This document shows, piece by piece, positions 1 through 9,264 of a stretch of DNA of 40,336 nt; the stretch's first letter is position 1; every line of letters starts with the position of its first letter. This DNA comes from Desulfotalea sp. GTDB taxonomy: Bacteria > Desulfobacterota > Desulfobulbia > Desulfobulbales > Desulfocapsaceae. The notes under the pieces were generated by a model, which saw only the letters and a program-made list of their open reading frames with translations, was not told the origin of the DNA and did not search any database. Location: positions 1-40,336 of the forward strand of contig NVXR01000024.1 of the NCBI GenBank assembly GCA_002733995.1, in the 5' to 3' direction. Both the position numbers and the translations under genes were made by a program.

Positions 1-834
1 CTGGGCGCAGGCGATTTTCATCTCGTCATTGATGGCACGAGCATGAATGTCTAGCGCCCCCCGGAACAGGTAGGGGAAACCCAATACATTGTTGACCTGG
101 TTTGGATAATCCGAACGTCCGGTGGCGACGATAGCGTCCTCACGAACAGCGTGTGCGTCTTCTGGGGTGATTTCCGGATCCGGGTTTGCCATTGCAAAGA
201 TCACCGGGTTTGGTGCCATTGCCAGCACCATGTCCTGAGTAACGGCGCCTTTGGCCGAAACACCAAGGAAGACATCAGCGCCCTTCATTGCCTCCTCTAA
301 CGTACGCAATTCGGTGGGAATTGCGTGGGCCGATTTCCACTGGTTCATACCAGCAGTACGCCCCTGATAAATCACGCCTTTGCTGTCACACATGATGACA
401 TTATCATGGGAAACGCCCATAGCCTTGATGAGTTCCGTGCAGGCAATGGCCGCTGCCCCGGCACCATTAACGATGATCTTGACGGTTTTGATGTCCCGGC
501 CGGTGATATCAATGGCATTGATGATGCCAGCGGCGGTAATAATGGCTGTGCCGTGCTGGTCATCATGGAAAACCGGGATATCCATCTTTTCGCGAAGAGC
601 CTGTTCGATGATGAAACATTCCGGGGCCTTGATGTCCTCCAGGTTAATGCCGCCAAAAGTTGGCCCCAGCAGCTTAACGCAGTTGATGAACTCATCCACG
701 TCGGTGGTGTCAACCTCAAGGTCAATGCCGTCGATATCGGCAAAACGCTTGAACAGGACTGCTTTGCCCTCCATCACCGGCTTTGAGGCCAGAGCCCCGA
801 GATTGCCCAAACCCAGGATCGCTGTTTTAACCAT
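1..834 (-). CDS. Malic enzyme, N-terminally truncated and cut by the window edge
   Basis: The minus strand encodes a malic enzyme (oxidative decarboxylation of malate to pyruvate) of the MaeB type. Reading from 834 it gives [20 protein letters not shown] and then recognisable family blocks: [37 protein letters not shown] (nucleotide-binding motif), [11 protein letters not shown] and [17 protein letters not shown]. The frame is open to position 1, so the C-terminus lies outside. Compared with my recollection of E. coli MaeB, about 75 N-terminal residues are absent, including the segment that carries the catalytic tyrosine. An in-frame stop lies at 856-858, no ribosome binding site precedes 834, and none of the three frames between 835 and 894 encodes the missing part. 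It is divergent from recA, only 60 bases away. The identity is sure. Whether the gene is functional is doubtful: a truncated relic or an assembly join are both possible. Confidence 0.85.
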   Translation of the reverse strand, partial: MVKTAILGLGNLGALASKPVMEGKAVLFKRFADIDGIDLEVDTTDVDEFINCVKLLGPTFGGINLEDIKAPECFIIEQALREKMDIPVFHDDQHGTAIITAAGIINAIDITGRDIKTVKIIVNGAGAAAIACTELIKAMGVSHDNVIMCDSKGVIYQGRTAGMNQWKSAHAIPTELRTLEEAMKGADVFLGVSAKGAVTQDMVLAMAPNPVIFAMANPDPEITPEDAHAVREDAIVATGRSDYPNQVNNVLGFPYLFRGALDIHARAINDEMKIACAQ

Positions 835-852
835 ATTATGGTAAATAGTATC

Positions 853-869
853 TACTCAATAGACGAGTA
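853..869. promoter_or_regulatory. Inverted repeat upstream of recA, possible operator
   Basis: TACTC, 7 bases, GAGTA forms a perfect 17-base dyad 25 bases upstream of the recA start. RecA genes are usually under LexA control, so this is a candidate SOS operator. It does not match the enterobacterial or the Geobacter LexA consensus that I remember, so the assignment is inference only. Confidence 0.35.
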
Positions 870-894
870 ACAATATTTATTATCGGAGAAAAAC

Positions 895-1953
895 ATGGCT
901 TCACCAGCTAAAAAAGATAAAGGCAGTAGTGTAGAAAATGCGATTAGCCAGATACATAGACAATTTGGTAAAGGTTCCATCATGCGGCTTGGAACCGCCG
1001 AAGCAGAAAATATTCCTGTAATTTCCACAGGAGCCCTAAGCCTCGATATTGCTCTTGGAGTAGGCGGTTTTCCTAAGGGTCGTGTAACTGAGGTGTACGG
1101 CCCAGAATCTTCAGGTAAAACAACACTTGCCCTGCACGTCGTGGCAGAGGCCCAAAGACTTGGCGGCACAGCTGCTTTTATCGATGCTGAGCATGCTCTA
1201 GATACAAGTTATGCCGAACGATTGGGGGTCGACGTGGACAACCTTCTCGTTTCCCAGCCCGATTATGGTGAACAGGCATTAGAAATTGCCGAAATCCTTA
1301 TCCGCTCCAATGGTATTGATGTTATTGTTATCGATTCTGTTGCTGCACTCGTTCCCCGCGCAGAAATCGACGGTAGCGTCGGCGACACCCACGTCGGACT
1401 CCAGGCACGCCTCATGTCCCAGGCCATGAGAAAGTTTACCGGCGTACTCAATCGAAGTAACACCGTCCTGATTTTCATCAACCAGATTCGTATTAAAATT
1501 GGTGTAATGTTTGGTAATCCTGAGACGACAACAGGTGGAAATGCCCTTAAGTTTTACTCATCACTGCGCCTTGATATAAGAAGAATTGGACAGTTAAAAG
1601 ATGGCCAGGATCTTATCGGTAACAGAACCAGGGTAAAAGTCGTAAAAAACAAGGTTGCACCACCATTTAAACTTGCTGAATTTGATATTATCTATGGTGA
1701 AGGAATCTCCAGAGTTGGAGACATGCTCGATCTAGCCGCTGACTTAGAGATCGTTGAAAAAAGCGGCTCATGGTACTCTTACATGGAAGAGAGAATAGGC
1801 CAGGGTAGAGAGAATGCAAAACGTTTCCTCACTGAGCATCCTGAGATGTGCGATGACATAGAAAACAAGGTTCGCCTGGCATACGGAATGGCCGCCGCAC
1901 AAAAAACTATCGCTACTGAGCCTGCTGCCCTTGTAGACAACAAAGACGAATAG
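895..1953 (+). CDS. recA: Recombinase RecA
   Basis: RecA is the cytoplasmic ATP-dependent strand-exchange protein of homologous recombination and the co-protease for LexA cleavage. The 352-residue product has the expected length. It shows the N-terminal block with [14 protein letters not shown], the Walker A motif GPESSGKTT near residues 66-74, FIDAEHALD, the Walker B strand [16 protein letters not shown], and the DNA-binding loop signature [22 protein letters not shown]. The C-terminal tail is short and acidic. The ATG at 895 is preceded by GGAGA 5 bases away. A dyad at 853-869 may be its operator. No recX follows; the next gene is an unrelated flavoprotein after a hairpin. Confidence 0.98.
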   Translation: MASPAKKDKGSSVENAISQIHRQFGKGSIMRLGTAEAENIPVISTGALSLDIALGVGGFPKGRVTEVYGPESSGKTTLALHVVAEAQRLGGTAAFIDAEHALDTSYAERLGVDVDNLLVSQPDYGEQALEIAEILIRSNGIDVIVIDSVAALVPRAEIDGSVGDTHVGLQARLMSQAMRKFTGVLNRSNTVLIFINQIRIKIGVMFGNPETTTGGNALKFYSSLRLDIRRIGQLKDGQDLIGNRTRVKVVKNKVAPPFKLAEFDIIYGEGISRVGDMLDLAADLEIVEKSGSWYSYMEERIGQGRENAKRFLTEHPEMCDDIENKVRLAYGMAAAQKTIATEPAALVDNKDE

Positions 1954-1978
1954 ATTTCAGCATCCCCAGTCACAAGTT

Positions 1979-2009
1979 ACCGAGACCATTTATTAAAGAT
2001 GGCCTCGGT
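1979..2009 (+). terminator. Hairpin downstream of recA
   Basis: ACCGAGACCAT and ATGGCCTCGGT pair as an 11-base stem with one G-U type mismatch around a 9-base loop, 26 bases after the recA stop. The tail is pyrimidine-rich (TCCCCCTC) rather than a pure T run, so termination efficiency is uncertain. Confidence 0.55.
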
Positions 2010-2181
2010 TCCCCCTCACCCCCTGCACCCTCTCTCTCTTTGTCTTTTCGATAATAATATTGACACACCACCGGCATAGTTTGACCGTTTTCAACATAAG
2101 ACTTGACTCTTCAAATACTGCGGGTTTACTCTTATTTGTAGTTATTTTTTCCAATTCCCCACCTTTGGAGGCACACCTACG

Positions 2182-3606
2182 TTGAAATCTCAAACACAAA
2201 AACAACCCGCTGAGACATATGATGTAATCATCGTTGGTGCTGGCCCCGCAGGTCTGTTTGCAGCCTATTATCTTACTGAGCACAGCAATCTTAAGGTCCT
2301 AATAATCGAGAAAGGCAAGAGTTCATTAAAAAGAGAATGTCCTATTGAAGCTAAGGGCTGTATCCATTGTAAACCGTGCAATATACTCTGCGGTGTTGGA
2401 GGTGCTGGCCTTTTCTCAGATGGTAAACTGAACTTTATACATAAACTTGGTAAAACAGATTTGACTCAGTTCATGTCGGATTCTACGGCAATGGCTCTCA
2501 TTGATGAAACAGAAGCCATATTTAACCGCTTCAATATGGATGGAAAAGTTTATCCCACAGATATTGGCCTTGCAAAAAATATTAGAAAAGAGGCAAGAAA
2601 ACAGGGGATCGACCTCCTCATTATCAAACAAAAGCACCTCGGCAGCGATAATTTACCTACCCATATTTCAGCGCTGGCAGCATATGTTGCAGACCAAGGT
2701 GTCACCTTTCATACATCTGAAGAAGTTCATGAACTGATAGTAAAAAGCGATTTTGTTACCGGAGTCAAGACGAACAAGGCTACCTACATGGCACCATATG
2801 TGATCCTGGCTCCTGGACGTGTTGGCGCTGACTGGGTCGCAAAAATTGCCAAAAATTTGCATATCAAAGTTTTACAAAGGGGCATTGAGGTTGGTGTGCG
2901 CGTGGAGGTTCATAACGAAATAATGCAGGACATCTGTGCCATCATCTATGATCCAACATTTTTCATACGGACCAGTAAATACGACGACCAGACCAGAACA
3001 TTCTGCACCAATTATGGCGGTTATGTAGCTCTTGAAAATTATCAAGATTTTGTCTGCGTCAACGGCCATGCACTTATGAATAAAAAATCAAACAACAGTA
3101 ACTTTGCCTTTTTGTCAAAAGTAGTTCTCACCGACCCGGTGGAAAACAACCAGGAATATGGAGAGACCATAGGCAGACTGGCAACACTCATAGGTGGTGG
3201 AAAACCGATTTTACAAAGATATGGTGACCTAAAACGTGGCCGACGCTCAACCTGGAACAGAATCAAAAACAGTTATATTGAACCCACATTAAAAGATGTC
3301 ACCTGTGGTGACATTGCTATGGCGCTACCTGAGAGGATATTGACCAACATCATCGACGGTCTTGAGCAACTCAATCATGTTATACCCGGTGTTGCCAACG
3401 ACGAAACTCTTCTTTACGCCCCTGAAATAAAGTTTTTTGCAACCCAGGTCGCCACAGACTCTCAACTGGAAACCACCGTAAAAGGCTTATTTATGGCTGG
3501 AGATGGACCCGGTGTTGCCGGCAATATTGTGTCTGCAACCGCGACAGCCCTCATTCCCTGTAAGGAAATTATTAGCAGAAACACTAAATCGCAAAGAACT
3601 CTGTAG
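2182..3606 (+). CDS. NAD(P)/FAD-dependent dehydrogenase (COG2509-like)
   Basis: This 474-residue protein starts with a Rossmann FAD-binding motif, DVIIVGAGPAGLFAAYYL (glycines at 19, 21 and 24), followed by the ribose-binding acid in LIIEKGK. A Cys-rich segment follows: CPIEAKGCIHCKPCNILCGV, then GGAGLFSDGKLN. That is characteristic of the uncharacterised FAD-dependent dehydrogenase family COG2509. The second flavin motif is near the C-terminus (GLFMAGDGPGVAGNIVSA). The cysteine cluster may bind an Fe-S cluster or act in redox chemistry; this is inference. The start is TTG at 2182, chosen because TTTGGAGG lies 10 bases upstream. The substrate is unknown. It is followed by a separately promoted rubredoxin, so the two need not be co-transcribed. 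Confidence 0.85.
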   Translation: MKSQTQKQPAETYDVIIVGAGPAGLFAAYYLTEHSNLKVLIIEKGKSSLKRECPIEAKGCIHCKPCNILCGVGGAGLFSDGKLNFIHKLGKTDLTQFMSDSTAMALIDETEAIFNRFNMDGKVYPTDIGLAKNIRKEARKQGIDLLIIKQKHLGSDNLPTHISALAAYVADQGVTFHTSEEVHELIVKSDFVTGVKTNKATYMAPYVILAPGRVGADWVAKIAKNLHIKVLQRGIEVGVRVEVHNEIMQDICAIIYDPTFFIRTSKYDDQTRTFCTNYGGYVALENYQDFVCVNGHALMNKKSNNSNFAFLSKVVLTDPVENNQEYGETIGRLATLIGGGKPILQRYGDLKRGRRSTWNRIKNSYIEPTLKDVTCGDIAMALPERILTNIIDGLEQLNHVIPGVANDETLLYAPEIKFFATQVATDSQLETTVKGLFMAGDGPGVAGNIVSATATALIPCKEIISRNTKSQRTL

Positions 3607-3623
3607 AATTAAATGTTTTATAG

Positions 3624-3651
3624 TTGACTCTCAATATGTAGTTGCTATAAT
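3624..3651 (+). promoter_or_regulatory. Sigma-70 promoter for rubredoxin
   Basis: TTGACT at 3624-3629 and TATAAT at 3646-3651 are separated by 16 bases, close to consensus, about 50 bases upstream of the rubredoxin start. Confidence 0.7.
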
Positions 3652-3703
3652 AGTTCCCAATTAGGAATAATTATCACTAAATTCAACAAAATGGAGATTG
3701 AAA

Positions 3704-3862
3704 ATGGAAAAGTGGGAATGCCCTTGTGGTTACGTGTACGATCCAGCAACAGGTGATGAAGATAATGGTGTCGCCGCTGGTACAGCTTGGACTGATCTGC
3801 CAGAAGAGTGGGTATGTCCTCTTTGTGGTGCCGAGCAGGAATCTTTTTGGAAGGCCGACTAA
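3704..3862 (+). CDS. Rubredoxin with a CxC N-terminal knuckle
   Basis: This is a small one-iron electron carrier of 52 residues. It begins [20 protein letters not shown] and ends with a [14 protein letters not shown] block. The four iron ligands should be Cys6, Cys8, Cys39 and Cys42 approximately. The second knuckle is the normal CPLCG, but the first is C-P-C-G-Y, one residue shorter than the usual CxxCGY. The conserved Tyr, Trp and the PEEWVCP motif are intact. The start has GGAG 7 bases upstream and a good sigma-70 promoter precedes it. A peroxiredoxin follows behind its own promoter. In anaerobes rubredoxin often supplies electrons to peroxide- and oxygen-reducing enzymes, which fits this pairing. 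The identity is firm; the partner is inferred. Confidence 0.93.
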   Translation: MEKWECPCGYVYDPATGDEDNGVAAGTAWTDLPEEWVCPLCGAEQESFWKAD

Positions 3863-3871
3863 GTAGTAACT

Positions 3872-3905
3872 AAAGCTACCGCTGCACTATCAGAGGTAGC
3901 TTTTT
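3872..3905 (+). terminator. Rho-independent terminator after rubredoxin
   Basis: AAAGCTACC (3872-3880) pairs perfectly with GGTAGCTTT (3895-3903) around a 14-base loop and runs into five T residues. Confidence 0.85.
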
Positions 3906-3912
3906 CTTGGCC

Positions 3913-3940
3913 TTTACAGTTAGTGGTACCTAATTATATA
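3913..3940 (+). promoter_or_regulatory. Probable sigma-70 promoter for the peroxiredoxin
   Basis: TTTACA (3913-3918), a 16-base spacer and TATATA (3935-3940) lie about 30 bases upstream of the peroxiredoxin start, right after the rubredoxin terminator. Confidence 0.55.
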
Positions 3941-3972
3941 TCAAAACCCAAACATAATACCGGAGATACAAT

Positions 3973-4563
3973 ATGAGTCTATTAGTAACCCAACCAGCCC
4001 CAGAATTTACAGCCACTGCCGTTATGCCTGACAATTCTTTTAAAGAAGATTTCAGCCTTTCGGACTTTAGAGGCAAGTATGTTCTCCTCTTCTTTTATCC
4101 TCTAGATTTCACCTTCGTCTGTCCTTCTGAAATCCTTGCTTTTAATAAAGCAGTCGATGAATTTAGTGAAAATAACTGTCAACTCATTGGTATTTCAATC
4201 GACTCCGCCTTTTCACATCTGGCCTGGAAAAACACCAAGGTGAATGACGGTGGTATCGGCAATATTCAATACCCCCTGGTGGCTGACCTTGATAAGTCAA
4301 TTTCAAAATCATACAACGTGCTTCTTGATGCGGGTATTGCTTTGAGAGGCCTGTTCCTCCTCGACCGCGAAGGAATCATTCGGCATCAAGTTGTCAATGA
4401 TCTACCACTTGGCCGTAGTGTAAATGAGGCCTTACGAATTCTTCACGCACTTCAGTTTACAGAAACCCATGGCGAAGTTTGTCCTGCGAACTGGAATAAA
4501 GGTGAAGAAGCCATGAAACCAACAGCAGAAGGTGTTGCTGAATACCTCACAAATCACGCATAA
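3973..4563 (+). CDS. Typical 2-Cys peroxiredoxin (AhpC/Tsa family)
   Basis: A 196-residue thiol peroxidase that reduces hydrogen peroxide and organic hydroperoxides. The peroxidatic Cys50 lies in the diagnostic FYPLDFTFVCPSE motif and the resolving Cys170 in HGEVCPANW. The GGIG motif (residues 93-96) is of the kind found in hyperoxidation-sensitive members. The ATG at 3973 has GGAG 7 bases upstream. It stands behind its own promoter and next to a rubredoxin. No AhpF-type reductase is present, so the electron donor is likely thioredoxin or rubredoxin; this is inference. It is probably part of the defence of an anaerobe against oxygen. Confidence 0.95.
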   Translation: MSLLVTQPAPEFTATAVMPDNSFKEDFSLSDFRGKYVLLFFYPLDFTFVCPSEILAFNKAVDEFSENNCQLIGISIDSAFSHLAWKNTKVNDGGIGNIQYPLVADLDKSISKSYNVLLDAGIALRGLFLLDREGIIRHQVVNDLPLGRSVNEALRILHALQFTETHGEVCPANWNKGEEAMKPTAEGVAEYLTNHA

Positions 4564-4581
4564 AATAGCTTAATCAAGAAC

Positions 4582-4621
4582 CAGACATAGATAGCGGTAC
4601 CGTCCCTGCTCTCTATGTCTG
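4582..4621 (+). terminator. Hairpin downstream of the peroxiredoxin
   Basis: CAGACATAGA and TCTATGTCTG form a perfect 10-base stem with a 20-base loop, 18 bases after the stop codon. No T run follows, so it may be an RNA-stabilising hairpin or a weak terminator. The rest of the gap up to 4857 holds no recognisable gene. Confidence 0.55.
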
Positions 4622-4856
4622 ACTTCGCCCCAACGAAGGTAACACAACGCCCTTCCCCTCGAGTATTTCTCCTTAGATTCAAACCTTCCCCACCTGTGCT
4701 ACTTATGCAAAAACCAGCCCTCTAGACTCCTAACAGAATGTAGCATGAATTGCAAAATCTGCTAAAAAAGAGTATTTATGTTTGACAGGCCTTTGCCTAT
4801 AAGATCATTACAAACAACTCTGCATGTCTTTTTTATCCCCAAGGATTGGCATTATA

Positions 4857-5684
4857 ATGTTACTCATTGTCGAAGATATCACCAAAGAGATTAAACAACG
4901 CTATGATGTTGATCTTAATTCCTACGCCAACAAGCTGTTAATTTCTACGATTAACAAACGTATGTTCAAGCTGGATTTCACAATGCAACAAACATATCTT
5001 GATTTTTTCCACACAGATCCTGACGAAGCAGTCGTATTACTGCAGCAGATAGGGGTAAACGTCAGTTCATTTTTCCGCAATCCCATGGTTTATTCTATCC
5101 TCGAACAACGTATTCTTCCGGAACTAATTGAAAGAAAACGCAAGCAAGGCCTAAATGAGATCCGAATATGGAGTGCTGGCTGTGCATCAGGCGAAGAACC
5201 CTACAGTATAGCGATATTAATCCACCAGCTTTTAAAAAAGTCCTTCAAACAATGGCGAATACATATTTTCGCCACCGACATTGACCGGGAAAGCCTCAAT
5301 CAGGCTGTACAAGGCACCTTTAGTCGCGACAGGTTACAAGACACTAGGCTCGGAATTTATGACGCATATTTCACTCGAGTCGATGCAGGGTATTCTCTGG
5401 CCCCTGAAGTCCGACAGATGGTCAACTTCTCTTTTGAGGATCTCCTGTCCTCTGGAAAAGTTGCTCCGGCAGCGAGTATTTTTGGCTCATTCGATCTGAT
5501 CCTCTGCCGAAATGTATTGATCTATTTCAACAAGTCCGCCCAAAAGGTAGCTATCCAAAAATTCATCAAGACCCTGACAAGTAAAAGCTATCTTATTCTG
5601 GGTGAATCTGAGTGTATAGATAAGAATCTCAAGTCCGCCTTTATGGAGATTGACATCATAAACAGAATTTACAAAACCAAATAG
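4857..5684 (+). CDS. CheR-type protein-glutamate methyltransferase
   Basis: CheR enzymes use S-adenosylmethionine to methylate glutamate side chains of signalling proteins, classically chemoreceptors. The 275-residue product has the helical N-terminal domain (DVDLNSYANKLLISTINKRM), the VSSFFRNP motif, the SAM-binding block IWSAGCASGEEPYSIAIL, FATDID and the C-terminal DLILCRNVLIYFN motif. I chose ATG 4857 because AAGGA lies 11 bases upstream; an in-frame ATG at 4824 would add 11 residues but lacks a good ribosome binding site. The stop is 13 bases before the start of the next gene, a multi-domain hybrid kinase, so the two form an operon. No CheB, CheA, CheW or full chemoreceptor is nearby, so its target is probably the kinase. 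Confidence 0.92.
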   Translation: MLLIVEDITKEIKQRYDVDLNSYANKLLISTINKRMFKLDFTMQQTYLDFFHTDPDEAVVLLQQIGVNVSSFFRNPMVYSILEQRILPELIERKRKQGLNEIRIWSAGCASGEEPYSIAILIHQLLKKSFKQWRIHIFATDIDRESLNQAVQGTFSRDRLQDTRLGIYDAYFTRVDAGYSLAPEVRQMVNFSFEDLLSSGKVAPAASIFGSFDLILCRNVLIYFNKSAQKVAIQKFIKTLTSKSYLILGESECIDKNLKSAFMEIDIINRIYKTK

Positions 5685-5697
5685 GAGATCCTACCGC

Positions 5698-8600
5698 GTG
5701 ACTTTTCTGAACAATATATCGGTAGCATCCAGAATAACGGCATTATTTATCATTTTCATGCTCTTCTTTGCTTTGTTTGGGATATTTACCCTCAAAGAAA
5801 TGCAAACTCTTGGTCACCTAACACGAACCATGTATGCGCATCCTCTGCAGGTCACAAAAGCATCACTCGAGGCCAAATCTGGCGTCTTGAAGATGCATAG
5901 AGGCATGAAGGATTTGACGATGGCAACCACCACAATTGGGGTAAATATTGCCATTCAGATTGTTCAAGATGAAGAAAAAGCAGTCTACAGAAATCTTGAC
6001 ATCGTCAAGAGACAGATCCTCGGAACGGATGGTGAAAAACTTATCAAAAAAACCACCGAAATGTTTACCGACTGGCAACCGATCAGGGGGGAAGTAGAAG
6101 AACTTGTTCAAAACGATGCCCGGGATGCTGCAGCCAGCATAACCCGTCATAAGGGGGCCGATTACGTCATAAAACTTGAACGACAGATGGACGAACTCAC
6201 AGACTACGCTCGCTCAAAAGCCGATGGCTTCATGGCGGCAGCAGATGCCACCCGGCAGAAAACTGTTAGAATGGTCATAGCTATCTTCTGCATTGTCGCT
6301 GTGGTCTGTCTCTTTCTATCTGTTGTTGTGATTCTTAGCATTATAAAATCACTACGCCTCTTAAAGGATCAGATGGCTATAATCACCAGCACCGGGGTGA
6401 TGAAACATGTCGAGGTTTTGGGGAATAATGAAATAGCAACCCTTGCCTCACACTTCAATTCTCTGGTTTCTGCGATCAAAGATCAATTTGAGCTTCGTAG
6501 CAACATCGAAAAGCTTAATATGGCACTGGTAGAAGACATCTCATTTGACGAGATGACAGACAAATGCATCAGTATAATTTCTCGCAGTATGAGTGCTTGT
6601 GCTGGAGCTTTGTACCTCTTTAACAATAAGACCCGAACCTGCAACCTCGCCTCTTCTTATGCCCTTATTGAACGAAATCATTTCGCCCGTAGCTTCTCCT
6701 TAGGCGAAGGAGTCATTGGCCAGGTTGCTCTAGAAAAAAAGGCTATCTCTTTAAAAAACATTTCCGTAACTGACGCCTGCACAGTCACCGGCACCCTAGC
6801 AGAACCGCCAATTGGTATTTATGTCGTTCCCGTACTGTATAATATGCGACTTCTTGCTGTCATGGAGGTCGCATCGCTTGAACCAATAAACGATGTAAAA
6901 AAACATTTTATTGATGAAGCAACAGATGCTATCGCCAGTATCCTCAACAACGCTTTGCAAAGACAAAAGATAAAAACACTATTTGCTGAAGCCATGGATA
7001 CCAATGATGCAATACAGTCCAAATCTTTTGAAATCAGTACTAAAAATGCAGCACTTAAATCAATCAACAAAGAATTAATGGCCCAAGCCCAAGAGCTGCA
7101 AGCCCAGAGAGATGAACTACAGACCCAGGCTAAAGAGCTTGAGACCCAACGCATTCAAGTCGAGGAAGCCGACAGACTAAAGACTGAATTTCTCTCTAAT
7201 ATGAGCCATGAACTCCGTACGCCACTTAACAGTATAATGAGTTTGTCTCAATTATTAATCAGCAGGGGTGTAGACAAAAACCCTAAACAATCGAAGGAGT
7301 ACCTTCGTGTTATTGACAGAAACGGTCAACAATTGCTGAGCCTCATTAATGACATTCTTGATCTCACCAAAATAGAATCAGGACGAATGGATATATTCCC
7401 AACAAACTTTGATATAAAAGAGCTTCTTAAAGAAATTCAGGACACCATTAATCCCCTTGTTTTAAAGAAAAACTTAAAGATAAATATAGATAGTTCACAT
7501 TCTCTCATTATATTTTCTGACAAGGAAAAAATCTATCAAATACTCCTCAACTGCTGTTCCAATGCTATAAAATTCACCAATGAAGGCACAATCACCCTAA
7601 CGGTTACGCAAATAGACGACACAGTAGTTTTCAAAATACATGATACCGGTATCGGCATCCCCGCTGAAAATATTGAGTCCATTTTTGATCAATTCAGGCA
7701 GGTTGATGGCTCCTTTACCAGAGTCCATGAGGGTACAGGTCTTGGTTTGGCGATTTCCCGCAAGCTGGCAACATTACTTGGTGGCGACATAGGCGTTGAA
7801 TCAACCCTTGGCCAAGGGAGTACTTTCACCTTACGCGTACCTCCTTATACGACAGACTTTCAACATATAACCAATACCAGCAATGAAGTGACCGTGCCGA
7901 TACCGCCACCCTCTACGCCTAAATCATCTACGACCCTATTGGTTATTGATGGCGAAGAAGAAGCCCGTGCAACTCTATCTAAGTATCTTGAAGATGATGG
8001 CTACAACGTCACTTGCACCAATAACGGTAAACAAGGGCTTGAACTTGCAATGACGACTCAACCAGACATAATTTGCCTTGACCTTTTGCTGCCTGACATG
8101 GATGGTTTTAGTGTCCTCGACAAACTGCGTCTCTCTCCCCAGACGCAGGACCTTCCAATAATTATTCTAACCGCTAAAGACCTCAGCCCAGGTGACTCCC
8201 AACGACTCGAAACGGTCTTTAAGACTTTCAGAAAGGATAAGTTGAATAAGGACGCCTTTCTCTATCAAGTAAAAGCAGCACTAGAAAGCTACGATACCCC
8301 CGTTATAAATATTGAAACACAACCAGCATCGAGTCAGATCCTTGTCGTTGAAGACAATGATATAGCCAGTGAACAAATTGCTACGGCATTAAAAGAAAAT
8401 GGCTTTGATGTTGTTGTCGCCAAAGACGGTCAGGAAGGCCTGGCACACGTTGAACAAAATATTCCTGCGGCAATCGTGCTTGACCTGATGATGCCTAAGA
8501 TAGACGGATTTCAGGTTTTAGAACAGATTCGCTCAAAACCTCAAACAGCAACGCTACCAGTCCTCATCCTTACTGCCAAAGAATTAACCGCTGCCGAACG

Positions 8601-9108
8601 AAGTCATTTAACTCACAACAACGTTCAACAACTGATCCAAAAAGGCACCGCAAACCGCGGCCAACTTGTCTCCAGTGTAAAGCGCATGCTGGCAGCCGGT
8701 ACAAAAACAGCAGCTCAACCATTGGTAACGCCACAAAAAGAAACGACTCGGTGCATACTGTTAGTCGAAGATAATCCTGACAATCAACTAACAATTTCTG
8801 CTATATTAGAAGAAGAATGTCCGGAGTTACTTGTGGCGACAGATGGAGAACAAGGCGTACAAATCGCGACGGAAAAGATTCCAAATCTGATTCTCATGGA
8901 CATTCAGTTACCAATTATGAACGGCATAGACGCCATTAAGGTTATAAGAAACAATCCCTTAACAGATCAAATTCCAATAATTGTCATCTCTGCTAAAGCG
9001 ATGAAGAATGATAGGGAAATTGTTTTGGCCGCGGGGGCAAATGACTATGTCTCAAAACCAATTAACCCTGTAGAACTCCAGGACAAAGTACGTAGATGGA
9101 TAAGCTAA
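5698..9108 (+). CDS. Membrane hybrid histidine kinase: 4HB-HAMP-GAF-HisKA-HATPase-REC-REC-REC
   Basis: A 1136-residue sensor. The order is: transmembrane helix about 13-32, a periplasmic four-helix-like region, transmembrane helix about 192-214, HAMP, and GAF about 275-425. A coiled coil rich in Gln/Glu follows at about 455-495 (QAQELQAQRDELQTQAKELE). The HisKA phosphoacceptor is His504 in NMSHELRTPLN. The ATPase shows NCCSNAIKF, DTGIGIP and GTGLGLAIS. Three receivers carry aspartates at 795, 929 and 1068. The first receiver reads VIDGEEE at its acidic pocket, with Gly where a second acid is usual, so it may signal differently. The GTG start has AGGAG 10 bases upstream. It follows cheR by 13 bases. 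It probably feeds phosphoryl groups or allosteric states to its own receivers. The ligand is unknown. Confidence 0.92.
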   Translation: MTFLNNISVASRITALFIIFMLFFALFGIFTLKEMQTLGHLTRTMYAHPLQVTKASLEAKSGVLKMHRGMKDLTMATTTIGVNIAIQIVQDEEKAVYRNLDIVKRQILGTDGEKLIKKTTEMFTDWQPIRGEVEELVQNDARDAAASITRHKGADYVIKLERQMDELTDYARSKADGFMAAADATRQKTVRMVIAIFCIVAVVCLFLSVVVILSIIKSLRLLKDQMAIITSTGVMKHVEVLGNNEIATLASHFNSLVSAIKDQFELRSNIEKLNMALVEDISFDEMTDKCISIISRSMSACAGALYLFNNKTRTCNLASSYALIERNHFARSFSLGEGVIGQVALEKKAISLKNISVTDACTVTGTLAEPPIGIYVVPVLYNMRLLAVMEVASLEPINDVKKHFIDEATDAIASILNNALQRQKIKTLFAEAMDTNDAIQSKSFEISTKNAALKSINKELMAQAQELQAQRDELQTQAKELETQRIQVEEADRLKTEFLSNMSHELRTPLNSIMSLSQLLISRGVDKNPKQSKEYLRVIDRNGQQLLSLINDILDLTKIESGRMDIFPTNFDIKELLKEIQDTINPLVLKKNLKINIDSSHSLIIFSDKEKIYQILLNCCSNAIKFTNEGTITLTVTQIDDTVVFKIHDTGIGIPAENIESIFDQFRQVDGSFTRVHEGTGLGLAISRKLATLLGGDIGVESTLGQGSTFTLRVPPYTTDFQHITNTSNEVTVPIPPPSTPKSSTTLLVIDGEEEARATLSKYLEDDGYNVTCTNNGKQGLELAMTTQPDIICLDLLLPDMDGFSVLDKLRLSPQTQDLPIIILTAKDLSPGDSQRLETVFKTFRKDKLNKDAFLYQVKAALESYDTPVINIETQPASSQILVVEDNDIASEQIATALKENGFDVVVAKDGQEGLAHVEQNIPAAIVLDLMMPKIDGFQVLEQIRSKPQTATLPVLILTAKELTAAERSHLTHNNVQQLIQKGTANRGQLVSSVKRMLAAGTKTAAQPLVTPQKETTRCILLVEDNPDNQLTISAILEEECPELLVATDGEQGVQIATEKIPNLILMDIQLPIMNGIDAIKVIRNNPLTDQIPIIVISAKAMKNDREIVLAAGANDYVSKPINPVELQDKVRRWIS

Positions 9109-9230
9109 TCAAAACCGTTTGGTTGGGCTTAGCTCAACTTGGTACAGGTATGCAGCTATCAACTACAGCAAACAGATTTTGCATACCTATCTCGAACCAT
9201 CCTGTGCAAAGGTCTTGCATGCTCGAAATA

Positions 9231-9264
9231 ATTACCTTGGCTGAGAGGTCTATGCCGAGGTAAT
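9231..9264 (+). terminator. Hairpin after the hybrid kinase
   Basis: ATTACCTTGGC and GCCGAGGTAAT form an 11-base stem (one wobble) around 12 bases, 120 bases after the kinase stop. A T-rich stretch follows some distance later. The remainder of the 302-base gap (9109-9410) shows no gene. Confidence 0.45.

Noticed and set aside
325..844. Three open frames on both strands over the malic enzyme
   Set aside because: They are in other frames of a gene whose family motifs are clear, and have no ribosome binding sites.
4764..4810. TTGACA near 4783 as a promoter of cheR
   Set aside because: No -10 box at a suitable distance; TATAAG lies only 11 bases after it.
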